From positions 62,783-126,782 of the forward strand of contig DKJA01000053.1 in the NCBI GenBank assembly GCA_002454505.1: a DNA stretch of 64,000 nt. Direction: 5' to 3'. Position numbers and translations under genes: made by a program. This DNA is from Oxalobacteraceae bacterium UBA6704 (lineage in GTDB: Bacteria; Pseudomonadota; Gammaproteobacteria; Burkholderiales; Burkholderiaceae_D). The notes beneath the pieces are model-generated. The model was not told the DNA's origin, searched no databases, and saw nothing but the letters and a program-made list of their open reading frames with translations. Each line of letters starts with the position of its first letter. Within the stretch, counting starts at the first letter, position 1. Of the stretch, positions 50,005-58,187 are shown in pieces.

Positions 50005-50532
50005 ATGCTTGCTCACCTGCGCCTGACCATCCTCGCCGTTTCCCTTGCCTGCACCGCGCTGGCCCATGCCGAGGCCGGGCCACCGCCGGCGGTGCCGCCC
50101 ACCAGCCTGACCGTCTCCGGCGGCGTCGAGCGGCCGTCGACGTGGAGCGTCGACGACCTGAAAAAGCGCCCGGCGCAGCAGATCGGCGAACTGCGGCTGC
50201 CCGGCAAGGACGGCGGCAAACCGGCCGTCCTGCGCGGCGTGCGCCTGCGCGACCTGCTCGACGAGGCAAAGATCGTCAGCCGCGACCACCACACGGTAAA
50301 AAAGCTGGCGATCATCGCCACCGCCACCGATGGCTACAAGGTGGTGTTCTCGTGGAGCGAGCTGTTCAACTCGCCGGCCGGCGACAGCGTGCTCGTGCTG
50401 TTCGAACGCGACGGCAAGCCGCTGGGCCGGGAAGAGGGTCCGCTGGCCCTGATCGCCGGCAAGGACCTGCGCACCGGCCCCCGTCACGTGAAGTGGCTGC
50501 AGGCGGTCGAGGTGCGGCAGATCGTCGACTGA
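50005..50532 (+). CDS. Short sulfite-oxidase-fold (molybdopterin-binding-like) secreted protein
   Basis: 175 residues from ATG 50005 (MLAHLRLTILAVSLACTALAHAEA signal peptide); upstream in-frame sequence is not secretory. The body follows the SUOX fold: SLTVSGGVERPSTWSVDDLKKRPAQQI, then AVLRGVRLRDLLDEA, and KWLQAVEVRQIVD at the end. The mature protein contains no Cys, the usual molybdenum ligand in this fold, so it may bind cofactor differently or serve as a scaffold. It is followed 57 bp on by a TOBE/Mop protein, which supports a link to molybdenum. Single-domain and periplasmic. Confidence 0.82.
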   Translation: MLAHLRLTILAVSLACTALAHAEAGPPPAVPPTSLTVSGGVERPSTWSVDDLKKRPAQQIGELRLPGKDGGKPAVLRGVRLRDLLDEAKIVSRDHHTVKKLAIIATATDGYKVVFSWSELFNSPAGDSVLVLFERDGKPLGREEGPLALIAGKDLRTGPRHVKWLQAVEVRQIVD

Positions 50533-50588
50533 GCGCCAACGGTGCTATGCTGCGGCGCCACCATTTCATCACCCTCACGGAGAATCCC

Positions 50589-51014
50589 ATGAAAAGCAGC
50601 GCACGCAACCAGTTCCAGGGCACCGTCACCGGCATCGGCACCGGCGCCGTCAACGACCAGATCGAACTGGACGCCGGCGGCCTGACACTGGTTGCCGTCA
50701 TCACCCGCGGCAGCACCGGGGAGCTGGGGCTGACCGTGGGCGCGACCGCGTTTGCACTGATCAAGGCATCGTCGATCATCCTCGTCACCGACGACGGCGA
50801 CGTCAAGTTCTCCGCCCGCAACCGCGTGCAGGGCACCGTCACCGCCATCGAGCCGGGTGCGGTCAACACGGAAGTGGTGCTGGGCCTGCCGGGCGGCGGC
50901 GCGCTGACGGCCATCGTCACCAACCACAGCGCCACGTCGCTGGGCCTGGCGGTCGGCAAGCCGGCCACGGGCCTGTTCAAGGCATCGAGCGTGATCCTGG
51001 GCGTGCCCGCCTGA
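50589..51014 (+). CDS. Molybdenum-pterin/molybdate-binding protein (two Mop/TOBE domains)
   Basis: 141 residues from ATG 50589. Two repeats of the Mop/TOBE fold are plain: SARNQFQGTVTGIGTGAVNDQIELDAGGLTLVAVITRGSTGELGL, then SARNRVQGTVTAIEPGAVNTEVVLGLPGGGALTAIVTNHSATSLGL, each ending ASSIILV or ASSVILGV. This is the ModG-like form that stores molybdate in oligomers. It has no signal peptide, so it is cytoplasmic. Linked to the SUOX-fold gene upstream. Confidence 0.9.
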   Translation: MKSSARNQFQGTVTGIGTGAVNDQIELDAGGLTLVAVITRGSTGELGLTVGATAFALIKASSIILVTDDGDVKFSARNRVQGTVTAIEPGAVNTEVVLGLPGGGALTAIVTNHSATSLGLAVGKPATGLFKASSVILGVPA

Positions 51015-51049
51015 CCAGGCAGGCAAGGGGGCCGGAGAATCCGCGCCGG

Positions 51050-53047
51050 CTACTTCTCCAGCCGGTACCGCTGCTCGCGGTACAGCAGCGAAGGCAGCAT
51101 CACGTGCGCCATCGCCCGGTCGAGGCGCTCGGCGGCCGGCGGCGCCGTCTGCAAGGACAGCTCGCCGCTGGCCGCATCGTAGCGGCCGGCCAGCGGCGGA
51201 TTGTCCGGCCGCAGGATGGTGGCGGAGTCGCCTTCCAGCCAGGCGTAGTAATTATCGAACTGCAGCATGGCGCGGCCCGGGCTGTCGCTGTCGGCGGCCA
51301 GGTCGCGGCCGATCATCGGGTGCGTGCTGGAGACGCCCATCAGCGACAGCAGCGTCGGCGCCAGGTCGATCTGGCTGGCGATGGTGGCGATGCGGCGCGG
51401 CGCGATGTCCGCGCCGAGGATCAAGCCGGGGATGTGGAATTTCTTGACGGGCACCAGGCTGTCGCCGTACACGCGGTTGTCGTGGTCGGCCACGATGAGG
51501 AACACGGTGTCCTTCCAGTAGTCCTGCTGCTTCGCCTCGCGGATGAATTTGCCGAGCGCGAAGTCGGCGTATTTCACCGCATTGTTGACGCTTTGCTTGA
51601 CCGGGTCGTGCAGCGCGATTTTCCCGTCCGGGAATTCGAACGGCTCGTGGTTCGACGACGTGAAGATCAGGCTGAAGAACGGCTTCTTCTGCGCGTGCAG
51701 GTCCTTCAGGCGCTCCAGCGATTTGTCGAACAGGTCTTCATCGGACGCGCCCCAGCTGCCTTCGAAGCGGGGCTGCATGCTGCGGCGGTCCACCACGTTC
51801 TGGAAGCCGTTGCCGGTGAAGAAGGAACGCATATTGTCGAAGTGCGCCTCGCCGCCGTAGACGAATTCCGTGTTGTAGCCCTGCTTGCCGAGGCCGAGGG
51901 CCAGCGTGTAGAAGTTCTGCTGGGCCAGCGACAGCTTGACCACGCTGCGTGCCGGCGTGGGCGCGTAGCCGGACACCACGGCCTCGATGCCGCGCACCGA
52001 GCGCGTGCCGGTGGCATACAGCTGCTCGAACCACCAGCCTTCGTGCTTGAGCTTTTCCAGCTCCGGCGTCACGGGTACGCCGCCCAGCGACTGCACAAAG
52101 GTTGCACCGAGACTCTCTTCCAGCACGATCACCAGGTTCAGCGGCCGGTCGCGCGCGATGGCGGCCTGCTGGTGGTGCAGCGTGGGCATCTCGGTCGACG
52201 GGAACTGGTAACCCTGCAGCCACGGCGCGGCCTTCACTTCGGCCAGCACTTTGGCGCGCGGGAAGTCGCCGTAGATCTCGGACGAATTGGCTTCCTTCTG
52301 CATCGAATTGATCGCGTCCAGCACCGACCAGGTGGAGTTGATGATGAGCGAATTGACCATGGCATCGCCGCTCAGCGCGAACAGTGCCGGATTGGCCGGC
52401 CGGTGCGCCGTCGTCGAACGGATCTGGAAGGCGACGACAAGCAGCAGCAGGGGCCACGTCAGCAGCACCTTCCATGCCGGCCACATGGTGGCCTGCGCGG
52501 CGGCGTTCTTCAGCAGGCGGTGCAGGCCGATGCCGAGGGCGATCGTGCAGGCGATGGTCAGGATCACGGCCGTCCGGTAGCCGCCCCACAGCGTGCCGAA
52601 CACCTCGGCCGGATACGACAGGTATTCGATGAACAGGCGGTTCGGCCGCACGTCGTACTGCTGGATGAACTGCGGCGTGGCCAGCTCCATGAACGCGATG
52701 GCCAGCAGCGCGGCGATGGTCCACCACGTCGTGCCGGCGATCCACAGGCGCGCCGTGCGCCGGTAGGCAAACAGCGGCGCCAGCGCCAGGGGAATCGCGA
52801 GGAAATACCCCAGCAGGATCAGGTCGGCGCGGATGCCCTGCACGAACACGTCGCCGAGGATGCCGGTGGCCTGCACGCGGCCGTATTGCCAGAACACCAG
52901 CGCGACACGCGACGCCGACATGATTGCCAGGCCGATCAGCAGCAGGTATGCGAGAGACAGGTAGGGCCCTGTCCAGGTCAGCCAGCGTGCGGTCCGGCGC
53001 GCCGGGCGATCCAGGATGGGGAGGGAAGTTGCTGCCAGTTGCGTCAT
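51050..53047 (-). CDS. LTA-synthase-like membrane sulfatase (phosphoglycerol/phosphoethanolamine transferase)
   Basis: 665 residues from ATG 53047; the first five or six segments are membrane helices (LTWTGPYLSLAYLLLIGLAIMSASRVALVF onward), then a large periplasmic sulfatase fold from about residue 280. Catalytic features: NLVIVLEESLGATFVQ (metal-binding Glu), the Thr nucleophile in YATGTRSVRGIEAVVSGY, and VADHDNRVYG (Asp/His). Family members transfer phosphoglycerol or phosphoethanolamine onto glycans or lipids. Which substrate applies is unclear; in Gram-negatives, osmoregulated periplasmic glucan or lipid A modification is typical. Confidence 0.9.
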   Translation of the reverse strand: MTQLAATSLPILDRPARRTARWLTWTGPYLSLAYLLLIGLAIMSASRVALVFWQYGRVQATGILGDVFVQGIRADLILLGYFLAIPLALAPLFAYRRTARLWIAGTTWWTIAALLAIAFMELATPQFIQQYDVRPNRLFIEYLSYPAEVFGTLWGGYRTAVILTIACTIALGIGLHRLLKNAAAQATMWPAWKVLLTWPLLLLVVAFQIRSTTAHRPANPALFALSGDAMVNSLIINSTWSVLDAINSMQKEANSSEIYGDFPRAKVLAEVKAAPWLQGYQFPSTEMPTLHHQQAAIARDRPLNLVIVLEESLGATFVQSLGGVPVTPELEKLKHEGWWFEQLYATGTRSVRGIEAVVSGYAPTPARSVVKLSLAQQNFYTLALGLGKQGYNTEFVYGGEAHFDNMRSFFTGNGFQNVVDRRSMQPRFEGSWGASDEDLFDKSLERLKDLHAQKKPFFSLIFTSSNHEPFEFPDGKIALHDPVKQSVNNAVKYADFALGKFIREAKQQDYWKDTVFLIVADHDNRVYGDSLVPVKKFHIPGLILGADIAPRRIATIASQIDLAPTLLSLMGVSSTHPMIGRDLAADSDSPGRAMLQFDNYYAWLEGDSATILRPDNPPLAGRYDAASGELSLQTAPPAAERLDRAMAHVMLPSLLYREQRYRLEK

Positions 53048-53149
53048 GGGAATCCGGTTCGTACGATGCGTCGTCAAGCGACGCAAGATAGAACCTGGCC
53101 CGTCATGGCAGTGTTAAGTCGGCGTTAAGGGAGCGTTAACCGGATTGTC

Positions 53150-53255
53150 GAGCTCGTGTCCACCATGGTGTCTGACACCGACACGGACACGAGCTCAGCC
53201 GCACAGACTGCTGAGGCCGTGTCGACGTCGGTGCCTGACACCACGGTGGACACGG
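53150..53255. repeat. Inverted REP-like doublet
   Basis: Two palindromic units face each other. Unit 1 (53150-53196) has 12-bp perfect arms GAGCTCGTGTCC and GGACACGAGCTC around GGTGTCTGACACC. Unit 2 (53217-53255) has CCGTGTC and GACACGG arms around GGTGCCTGACACC. The second unit read in reverse complement matches the first closely (GTGTCCACCRTGGTGTC, then CACCGAC). It sits between two minus-strand genes and may end or modulate transcription. Confidence 0.8.
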
Positions 53256-53270
53256 ACTGATCCGTAGGCT

Positions 53271-54212
53271 TTACAGCTCCAGCACGAGCCGGCCGGGCGG
53301 AGCGGCCCACGAGACGCAGGTGCACATGCCTTCGGCGCGCATGGCGGGCGTCAGGCACACGTCGCGGTGCAGCGGCTGGCCTTCGGTGACGCGGGTGTAG
53401 CAGCTGCCGCATTCGCCGCGGCGGCATTCGTAGGCGGCGAAGACGTCGGCGGCGATCAGCGCGTCGAGGATCGGCGTGCCGGGCGGCACCTCGATCGTCA
53501 TGTCGGATAGCGTCAGCTCCACGGTCAGCGGCACGTCCCCTTGCTCCACGCGCGCACCGAAGCTCTCGAAGTGCAGCGCGCCGGACGGCCAGCCCAGCGC
53601 GGCGCCGGCGGCGGCGAGCCCCTGCAGCAGCGCCGCCGGTCCGCACGCGTACAGCACGTCGCCGTCAGCGTACGGCCCGACCAGCGCGGCCAGGTCGGCG
53701 CGGCCCGTTTCCTGCGACACGTGCGTCACCACCGAGCCGACGGGCAGCTCGTCCAGCAACACGAGCCGGTCGCGCGCATGCACGAGATAATGCAGCACGA
53801 ACGACACGCCCCGCGCGTGCAGGGCTGCGGCCATCGACACCAGCGGCGTGATGCCGATACCGCCGGCCACCAGCACGACGCGGCCCGCGCCCGGTGCCGC
53901 ATCGAGCGGAAAGCTGTCGAACGGCCCGCTCGCCTCGACCACGCTGCCGACGCCCGCTTCATCATGCAGCCAGCGCGAGCCGCCCTTGCCGTGCGCCTCG
54001 CGCTGCACGGCGATGCGGTAACTGGAAGAAGGCCCCGCCACGCCGACCAGCGAATAATGATTGTCATACACCGTGCCATCGTCCGCCGAGAAGCGCAGCA
54101 CGATGTGCGAACCGGGCCGCCAGTCCGGCAAGGCCGCGCCATCCGCCCGCCGCAGCCGGAATTCCTTGACGTTGCCGCCCAGGGCAACCACGTCGGCGAT
54201 GACGCAGTTCAT
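53271..54212 (-). CDS. VanB-type ferredoxin-NAD reductase (PDR family)
   Basis: 313 residues from ATG 54212. Domains in order: FMN/flavin barrel (about 1-100, PGSHIVLRFSADDGTVYDNHYSLVG), NAD-binding (about 105-210, LVAGGIGITPLVSMAAALHARG; YACGPAALLQGL), and C-terminal plant-type [2Fe-2S] (about 235-313, YECRRGECGSCYT with further Cys). This layout is the vanillate demethylase reductase type, which feeds electrons from NADH to an oxygenase. Its start overlaps the PNPOx gene stop by 4 bp. The partner oxygenase is not in the window. Confidence 0.92.
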   Translation of the reverse strand: MNCVIADVVALGGNVKEFRLRRADGAALPDWRPGSHIVLRFSADDGTVYDNHYSLVGVAGPSSSYRIAVQREAHGKGGSRWLHDEAGVGSVVEASGPFDSFPLDAAPGAGRVVLVAGGIGITPLVSMAAALHARGVSFVLHYLVHARDRLVLLDELPVGSVVTHVSQETGRADLAALVGPYADGDVLYACGPAALLQGLAAAGAALGWPSGALHFESFGARVEQGDVPLTVELTLSDMTIEVPPGTPILDALIAADVFAAYECRRGECGSCYTRVTEGQPLHRDVCLTPAMRAEGMCTCVSWAAPPGRLVLEL

Positions 54213-55153
54213 ACCGCAACCGGCGGATTGAACGGCGACGCATCCAGGTACTCCCATTCCAGCGGCTGCGGCGTATCGCGCAGGATCCATTTGTCCACCG
54301 TGAATTCCCAGAAGCGCCGCGTGCCGCCCGTCTCATTGGCGGGATCGTCCTGCTGCCATTTGACCGCCACGCTGCCAGTCAGCTGCAGCAGCTGGCCGTG
54401 CCGGAAATCGGGGATGCACAACCCGCCGCGCGGATCCACGTTGAAATTGCCCAGCGTGTTGAACAGGCTGTTGCCGTCGTAGTCGGGAATGCGCAGCGTG
54501 TTGTCGTTGACGACCTTGATGAAGCCCGGCTGTCCGCCCCGGTGCGATGCGTCCGCACCCGTTTCCGCATGCCGGCTCGCCACGAACAGCGTATCGGCGC
54601 GGCGCAGGATGTCCTCCACGGCGCCGCGCAGCACCGTGCCGTGCGCGGCCTGCACGGGCAGGCTCGGCTCGCCCATCTGCCGCAGGTGGCGCCGCTGGAT
54701 GTATTTCGGGCAGTTCGGATACGCTTCGCGGATCGCCACCTCGGCGCCGCGCTCGTCCAGCCGCTGCACGGTGCCGTTGACGCGGTAGCGCCGCCGCGAG
54801 CCCAGCTCGATGAACAGCATGCCCAGGTCGGGATGGGCCGCCATATTGTCCCAGACCGGGTCGGCCAGGTCGCGCTCCTTCGGCACCACGTCGATCTGGA
54901 TGGCCCGGCCCGTATCGGTATGCAGGAAGCCAGGCTTGCCGAACACCAGCGAGGCCCACACGTCGCCGGCCGCATCGATGCTGCCGACGACCACCATGAA
55001 CTGCTTGGCGATGAAGGGGCGGGCGCCGCCGATGACGGTGTCGCTCAGCACGGCGATATTGCGGTCGGCGATGGCGGTTTCGCCCGCACATTCCTGGGCG
55101 GCCCGCTCGCCTTCATGGAAGCCCGTGGCCAGTTTTTTCGTCGCGTCGTTCAT
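54209..55153 (-). CDS. Pyridoxamine 5-phosphate oxidase-like flavoprotein
   Basis: 314 residues. The ATG at 55153 is favoured because GAGGGAG lies 6 bp upstream; the ATG 6 bp earlier crowds it. PNPOx features: RPFIAKQFMVVVGSIDAAGDVWASLVFGKPGFLHT, then PDLGMLFIELGSRRRYRVNGTVQRL and a second barrel region with GFIKVVNDNTLRIPDYDGNSLFNTLGNFNVDPRGGLCIPDF. This larger form (PNPOx plus ferredoxin reductase, sometimes fused) is known in soil bacteria. The pair with VanB reductase suggests a flavin-dependent reduction, substrate unknown. Divergent from the LysR regulator. Confidence 0.87.
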   Translation of the reverse strand: MNDATKKLATGFHEGERAAQECAGETAIADRNIAVLSDTVIGGARPFIAKQFMVVVGSIDAAGDVWASLVFGKPGFLHTDTGRAIQIDVVPKERDLADPVWDNMAAHPDLGMLFIELGSRRRYRVNGTVQRLDERGAEVAIREAYPNCPKYIQRRHLRQMGEPSLPVQAAHGTVLRGAVEDILRRADTLFVASRHAETGADASHRGGQPGFIKVVNDNTLRIPDYDGNSLFNTLGNFNVDPRGGLCIPDFRHGQLLQLTGSVAVKWQQDDPANETGGTRRFWEFTVDKWILRDTPQPLEWEYLDASPFNPPVAV

Positions 55154-55187
55154 TGCCATCTCCCTCGAAGTGGGTTTGCCGTGGATG

Positions 55188-55206
55188 GCATTGTGCGAAA
55201 TAATGC
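55188..55206. promoter_or_regulatory. Putative LysR box
   Basis: GCATT (55188-55192) and AATGC (55202-55206) form a 5-bp inverted repeat with a 9-bp spacer in the space between the divergent PNPOx/VanB operon and LysR gene, matching the T-N11-A style of LysR binding sites. Confidence 0.55.
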
Positions 55207-55259
55207 GCCAAACCAGAATAGCCACCGCCAGCAAGGCACTGTTTCGCTTGGAGCAATGG

Positions 55260-56159
55260 ATGGACCAGATTCACCTGATGAATGTGTTTGTCGCCGTCGG
55301 CGAGGAGGAGAGCTTTGCCGCTGCCGCCCGCCGCATGGCCGTGTCGCCCGCCGCTGTCACCCGCGCCATCGCCGCTCTCGAGGAGTGGCTGGGCGTGAAG
55401 CTGCTGCTGCGTACCACCCGCAACGTGCGGCTGACCGAAGCGGGCCGCCGCTACCTGGACGATTCCCGCAACATCCTGTCCAGCATCGCCGAGGCCAACG
55501 AGGCGGCCGCCGGCGTCAACTCGACGCCGAAGGGCAACCTGTCGGTCACCGCCTCCGTCCTGTTCGGCAAATCGTACGTGATGCCCTGCATCGTACGCTT
55601 CCTGAACGAGTATCCGGACGTGGAAGTCTCCGCCTTCTTCCTCGACCGCGTGGCCAACCTCGTCGAGGAGGGCATCGACGTGGCGGTGCGCATCGGCCAC
55701 CTGCCCGATTCGGGCCTGAAGGCGCTGCGGGTCGGCCAGGTGCGCCGCATGCTGTGCGCGTCGCCCGCCTACCTGGCCAAGCACGGCGTGCCGCAGCACC
55801 CGGCCGACCTGCTGCGCCACACGATCGTGGCGGCGGCCGGCATCTCGCCCCGCGTGGAATGGAAGTTCGGCGCGGTGGACGATCCCACGATGGTGCGCCT
55901 CAAACCTCGCCTGACGGTGACCAGCAACGATGCGGCCATCGACGCGGCGGTGTCCGGCCTGGGCATCTGCCGGCTGCTGTCGTACCAGGTGGCGGACGAA
56001 CTGGCCTCGGGCCGGCTGCAGGTGCTGCTGGCCGATTACGAGGAAGCGCCGTGGCCCGTGCACGTGCTGCACCGCGAGAGCAAGTACGGCTCGTCGAAGG
56101 TGCGCAAGTTCATCGACCTGCTGGTGGCGCACCTGCGCGCGCACCAGCACCTGAATTGA
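55260..56159 (+). CDS. LysR-family regulator (DNA-binding and effector domains)
   Basis: 299 residues from ATG 55260 (MDQIHLMNVFVAVGEEESFAAAARRMAVSPAAVTRAIAALEEWLGVKLLLRTTRNVRLTEAG). The wHTH spans 1-60; the effector domain begins about 90 (LSVTASVLFGKSYVMPCIVRFLNEYPDVEVSAFF). It is the AaeR/CrgA-like branch. It is divergent from the PNPOx/VanB operon, which it likely activates upon binding a small co-inducer. The DsrE gene downstream on the same strand may also be under its influence. Confidence 0.93.
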   Translation: MDQIHLMNVFVAVGEEESFAAAARRMAVSPAAVTRAIAALEEWLGVKLLLRTTRNVRLTEAGRRYLDDSRNILSSIAEANEAAAGVNSTPKGNLSVTASVLFGKSYVMPCIVRFLNEYPDVEVSAFFLDRVANLVEEGIDVAVRIGHLPDSGLKALRVGQVRRMLCASPAYLAKHGVPQHPADLLRHTIVAAAGISPRVEWKFGAVDDPTMVRLKPRLTVTSNDAAIDAAVSGLGICRLLSYQVADELASGRLQVLLADYEEAPWPVHVLHRESKYGSSKVRKFIDLLVAHLRAHQHLN

Positions 56160-56171
56160 CAGCATTGCTGC

Positions 56172-56197
56172 GGGCGAAACAATGAATTGTCCCGCCC
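56172..56197. promoter_or_regulatory. Interrupted dyad before DsrE gene
   Basis: GGGCG-AA-ACAAT (56172-56183) mirrors ATTGT-CC-CGCCC (56186-56197) with a 2-bp centre, a 26-bp dyad with arms exact outside the AA/CC positions. It lies about 95 bp before the DsrE gene and 12 bp after the LysR stop, so it may be an operator or part of a terminator-like structure. Confidence 0.55.
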
Positions 56198-56291
56198 ATG
56201 ATGTTTCTTTGTCCGTCCGGTCCCTAGAATGGCCGCAGCCGTTGCAGCAGCAGCGGTACATCCATCTGTCCACCGAACGAAGGAGCACACC

Positions 56292-56663
56292 ATGAAAGCA
56301 GCCATCATCATCCTGTCCGACCCGAAAGCCGGCGAAGACGCGCTGGGCCGCGCATTCAACGGCCTGGCCGCCGCCTACGATTTCAAGCAGCAGGGCAGCG
56401 AAGTCGGCATCTATTTCCAGGGCACGGGCACGCGCTGGCCCGGCGTGCTGGCCGACACCGCCCACCCGATCCACGGCCTGTTCCAGGCGGTGCAGGACAG
56501 CGTGGTGGGCATCTCCTGCGGCTGCGCCGACGTGTTCGGCGCCCGCGAGGAAGCAGAGAAGAGCGGCTTCGACCTGATCACCGACAACAGCGTGCCCGGC
56601 ACGTCCGGCCTGCCGAGCATCGCGCGCATCGCCGCCGACGGCTACACGGTGTTTACGTTTTGA
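56292..56663 (+). CDS. DsrE-family protein
   Basis: 123 residues. From ATG 56292, MKAAIIILSDPKAGEDALGRAFNGLAAAYDFKQQGSEVGIYFQGTGTRWPG is a Rossmann-like start as in DsrE/DsrF sulfur-relay or peroxiredoxin-like proteins. Its only two Cys, at ISCGCADVFG, could take part in thiol chemistry. It lies 9 bp before the cupin gene and is probably cotranscribed. Role beyond a sulfur or redox link is not clear. Confidence 0.85.
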   Translation: MKAAIIILSDPKAGEDALGRAFNGLAAAYDFKQQGSEVGIYFQGTGTRWPGVLADTAHPIHGLFQAVQDSVVGISCGCADVFGAREEAEKSGFDLITDNSVPGTSGLPSIARIAADGYTVFTF

Positions 56664-56672
56664 GGAACGCGC

Positions 56673-57224
56673 ATGACCGCACCCGGCGAGGTTCTCGAAC
56701 TGTTCCCCGGCGGGTATCCGGTGCACCTGGACGTGCCGCAGGCCACCGTCCAGGGCAGCGGCACGGCGATGCGATTCGAGTTGCCATCGCAGGCGCATAA
56801 CTTCCCGCTGCTGCACCACCACGAGCACAAGCTGGTGGTGGCGCTGGCCGGCCAGCTGGTGCTCAGGGCCGGCGGGCGGGTACTCGCCCGTCTTGAAGCA
56901 GGGCAGGGTGTCGTGCTGTCGCCGGGGACTGCGCACCGGATCGCGCAGCACGGACCGATGCCTTCCATGGTTGGCGTGGCGCTGTGGCCGGGGCGGGTCG
57001 AAGAAGCCTTTCGCGCCATCGCGCGCGACGTTGCCGTACACGGTTTTGAAAAGCCGGCCATCGTCGCGCTGCTGGCGCGGTATGGCGTGCTGTGGGATGC
57101 GGACGGCGCACCGGCCCATGACCTCGAGGTGCAGCCCTTCGACCGGGCCGTGCTTCATTTGCCGCAGCCCTTCGCAGCGGCGGTACAGGACCGATGGCGC
57201 GAATGGCTCGCGCCGGATAACTGA
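56673..57224 (+). CDS. Cupin-domain protein
   Basis: 183 residues from ATG 56673. The cupin core: LPSQAHNFPLLHHHEHKLVVALAGQLVLRAGGRVLARLEAGQGVVLSPGTAHRIAQ has an H-rich metal site (HHHEH). A helical C-terminal extension of about 70 residues follows. Such proteins bind small metabolites or act as sensors. Convergent with the AraC gene by 2 bp. Shares the DsrE transcript. Confidence 0.85.
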   Translation: MTAPGEVLELFPGGYPVHLDVPQATVQGSGTAMRFELPSQAHNFPLLHHHEHKLVVALAGQLVLRAGGRVLARLEAGQGVVLSPGTAHRIAQHGPMPSMVGVALWPGRVEEAFRAIARDVAVHGFEKPAIVALLARYGVLWDADGAPAHDLEVQPFDRAVLHLPQPFAAAVQDRWREWLAPDN

Positions 57225-57226
57225 AA

Positions 57227-58090
57227 CTACCCTCGTGCCGCAGCCAGCCAGTCGCGCGGCGACATGCCCGTGCGCGCCGCAAACGCCCGCGACAGCGCCG
57301 ACGGATTCGCATACCCGAGTTCTTCCGCCAGCAGCTTGATCGGCCGGCCTTCCCGCAACCGGCTTTGCGCCAGCGCGATGCGCCAGCCGGCGAGATAATC
57401 GGCCGGCGTCTGCCCGACCGCCTCGCGGAAGGCATTGGCAAACGCAGTGCGCGACATGCCGGCACGAGCGGCCATCTGCTCCAGCGTCCACGCGTCTCCC
57501 GGCGCATCGTGCATCGCCACCAGCACCCGCGCCAGCCGCGGATCGGACAGGCCCGTGATGAGCCCGGGCCGGATACCTGCTTCCTGCGGATGATCGAGCA
57601 GCCAGCGCAGCAGCTTGAGCACCACCACTTCGAACAGCCGGTCCGCCAGTAGCCGCTGGCCGCAGCGCACGTGCTCCGTTTCGTCGAACAGCAGTTCCAG
57701 CGCCGCGTGCAGACCCGGTACGCGCGCCAGCGGCAGCGCGATCAGCGGCGGCAACGCGCGCGCCAGCGGATTCTGCGCACCGCCATCGAACAGCAACCGT
57801 GCGCACGTAAAATCCGCGCCTTCTACCGGCGGGTTGTGGAAGCGGTGCGTCAGGGGCCGGGGATAGAACAGCAGCGACGGCTCGTCGAAGCGCAGCACGG
57901 CGGGCACATCGCGCGCGCCGGGATGGCGCACCTCCAGCTCACCGCGCCGCAGCACGTGCAGATAGCCGAAGCCGGCGCAGGCATCGAAATGCGTGATGCC
58001 GCACAGCGCGCCGGCGTGATGCAGCTGCGCCTGGACGCGGAAGCGTTCGAGGATGCCGGACAGGCGGTCGATGGCGGGGACAGGCTGCAT
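57227..58090 (-). CDS. AraC-family regulator (cupin type)
   Basis: 287 residues. An N-terminal cupin_6-like sensor (GYLHVLRRGELEVRHPGARDVPAVLRFDEPSLLFYPRPLTHRFHNPP) precedes the C-terminal HTH pair: WTLEQMAARAGMSRTAFANAFREAVGQTPADYLAGWRIALAQSRL, then IKLLAEELGYANPSALSRAFAARTGMSPRDW. This is the AraC_binding-type group that often controls efflux or oxidoreductase genes. Divergent from the secreted protein gene (about 97 bp), so it may regulate it. Confidence 0.92.
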   Translation of the reverse strand: MQPVPAIDRLSGILERFRVQAQLHHAGALCGITHFDACAGFGYLHVLRRGELEVRHPGARDVPAVLRFDEPSLLFYPRPLTHRFHNPPVEGADFTCARLLFDGGAQNPLARALPPLIALPLARVPGLHAALELLFDETEHVRCGQRLLADRLFEVVVLKLLRWLLDHPQEAGIRPGLITGLSDPRLARVLVAMHDAPGDAWTLEQMAARAGMSRTAFANAFREAVGQTPADYLAGWRIALAQSRLREGRPIKLLAEELGYANPSALSRAFAARTGMSPRDWLAAARG

Positions 58091-58187
58091 GGAACGAAAT
58101 GGTATGTTTTACGTACTCGATGTATCCAATTGTACAGACCTTTGCCGGATACTGCCCTCACACCAACCACCACCGAGGGTCATCATC

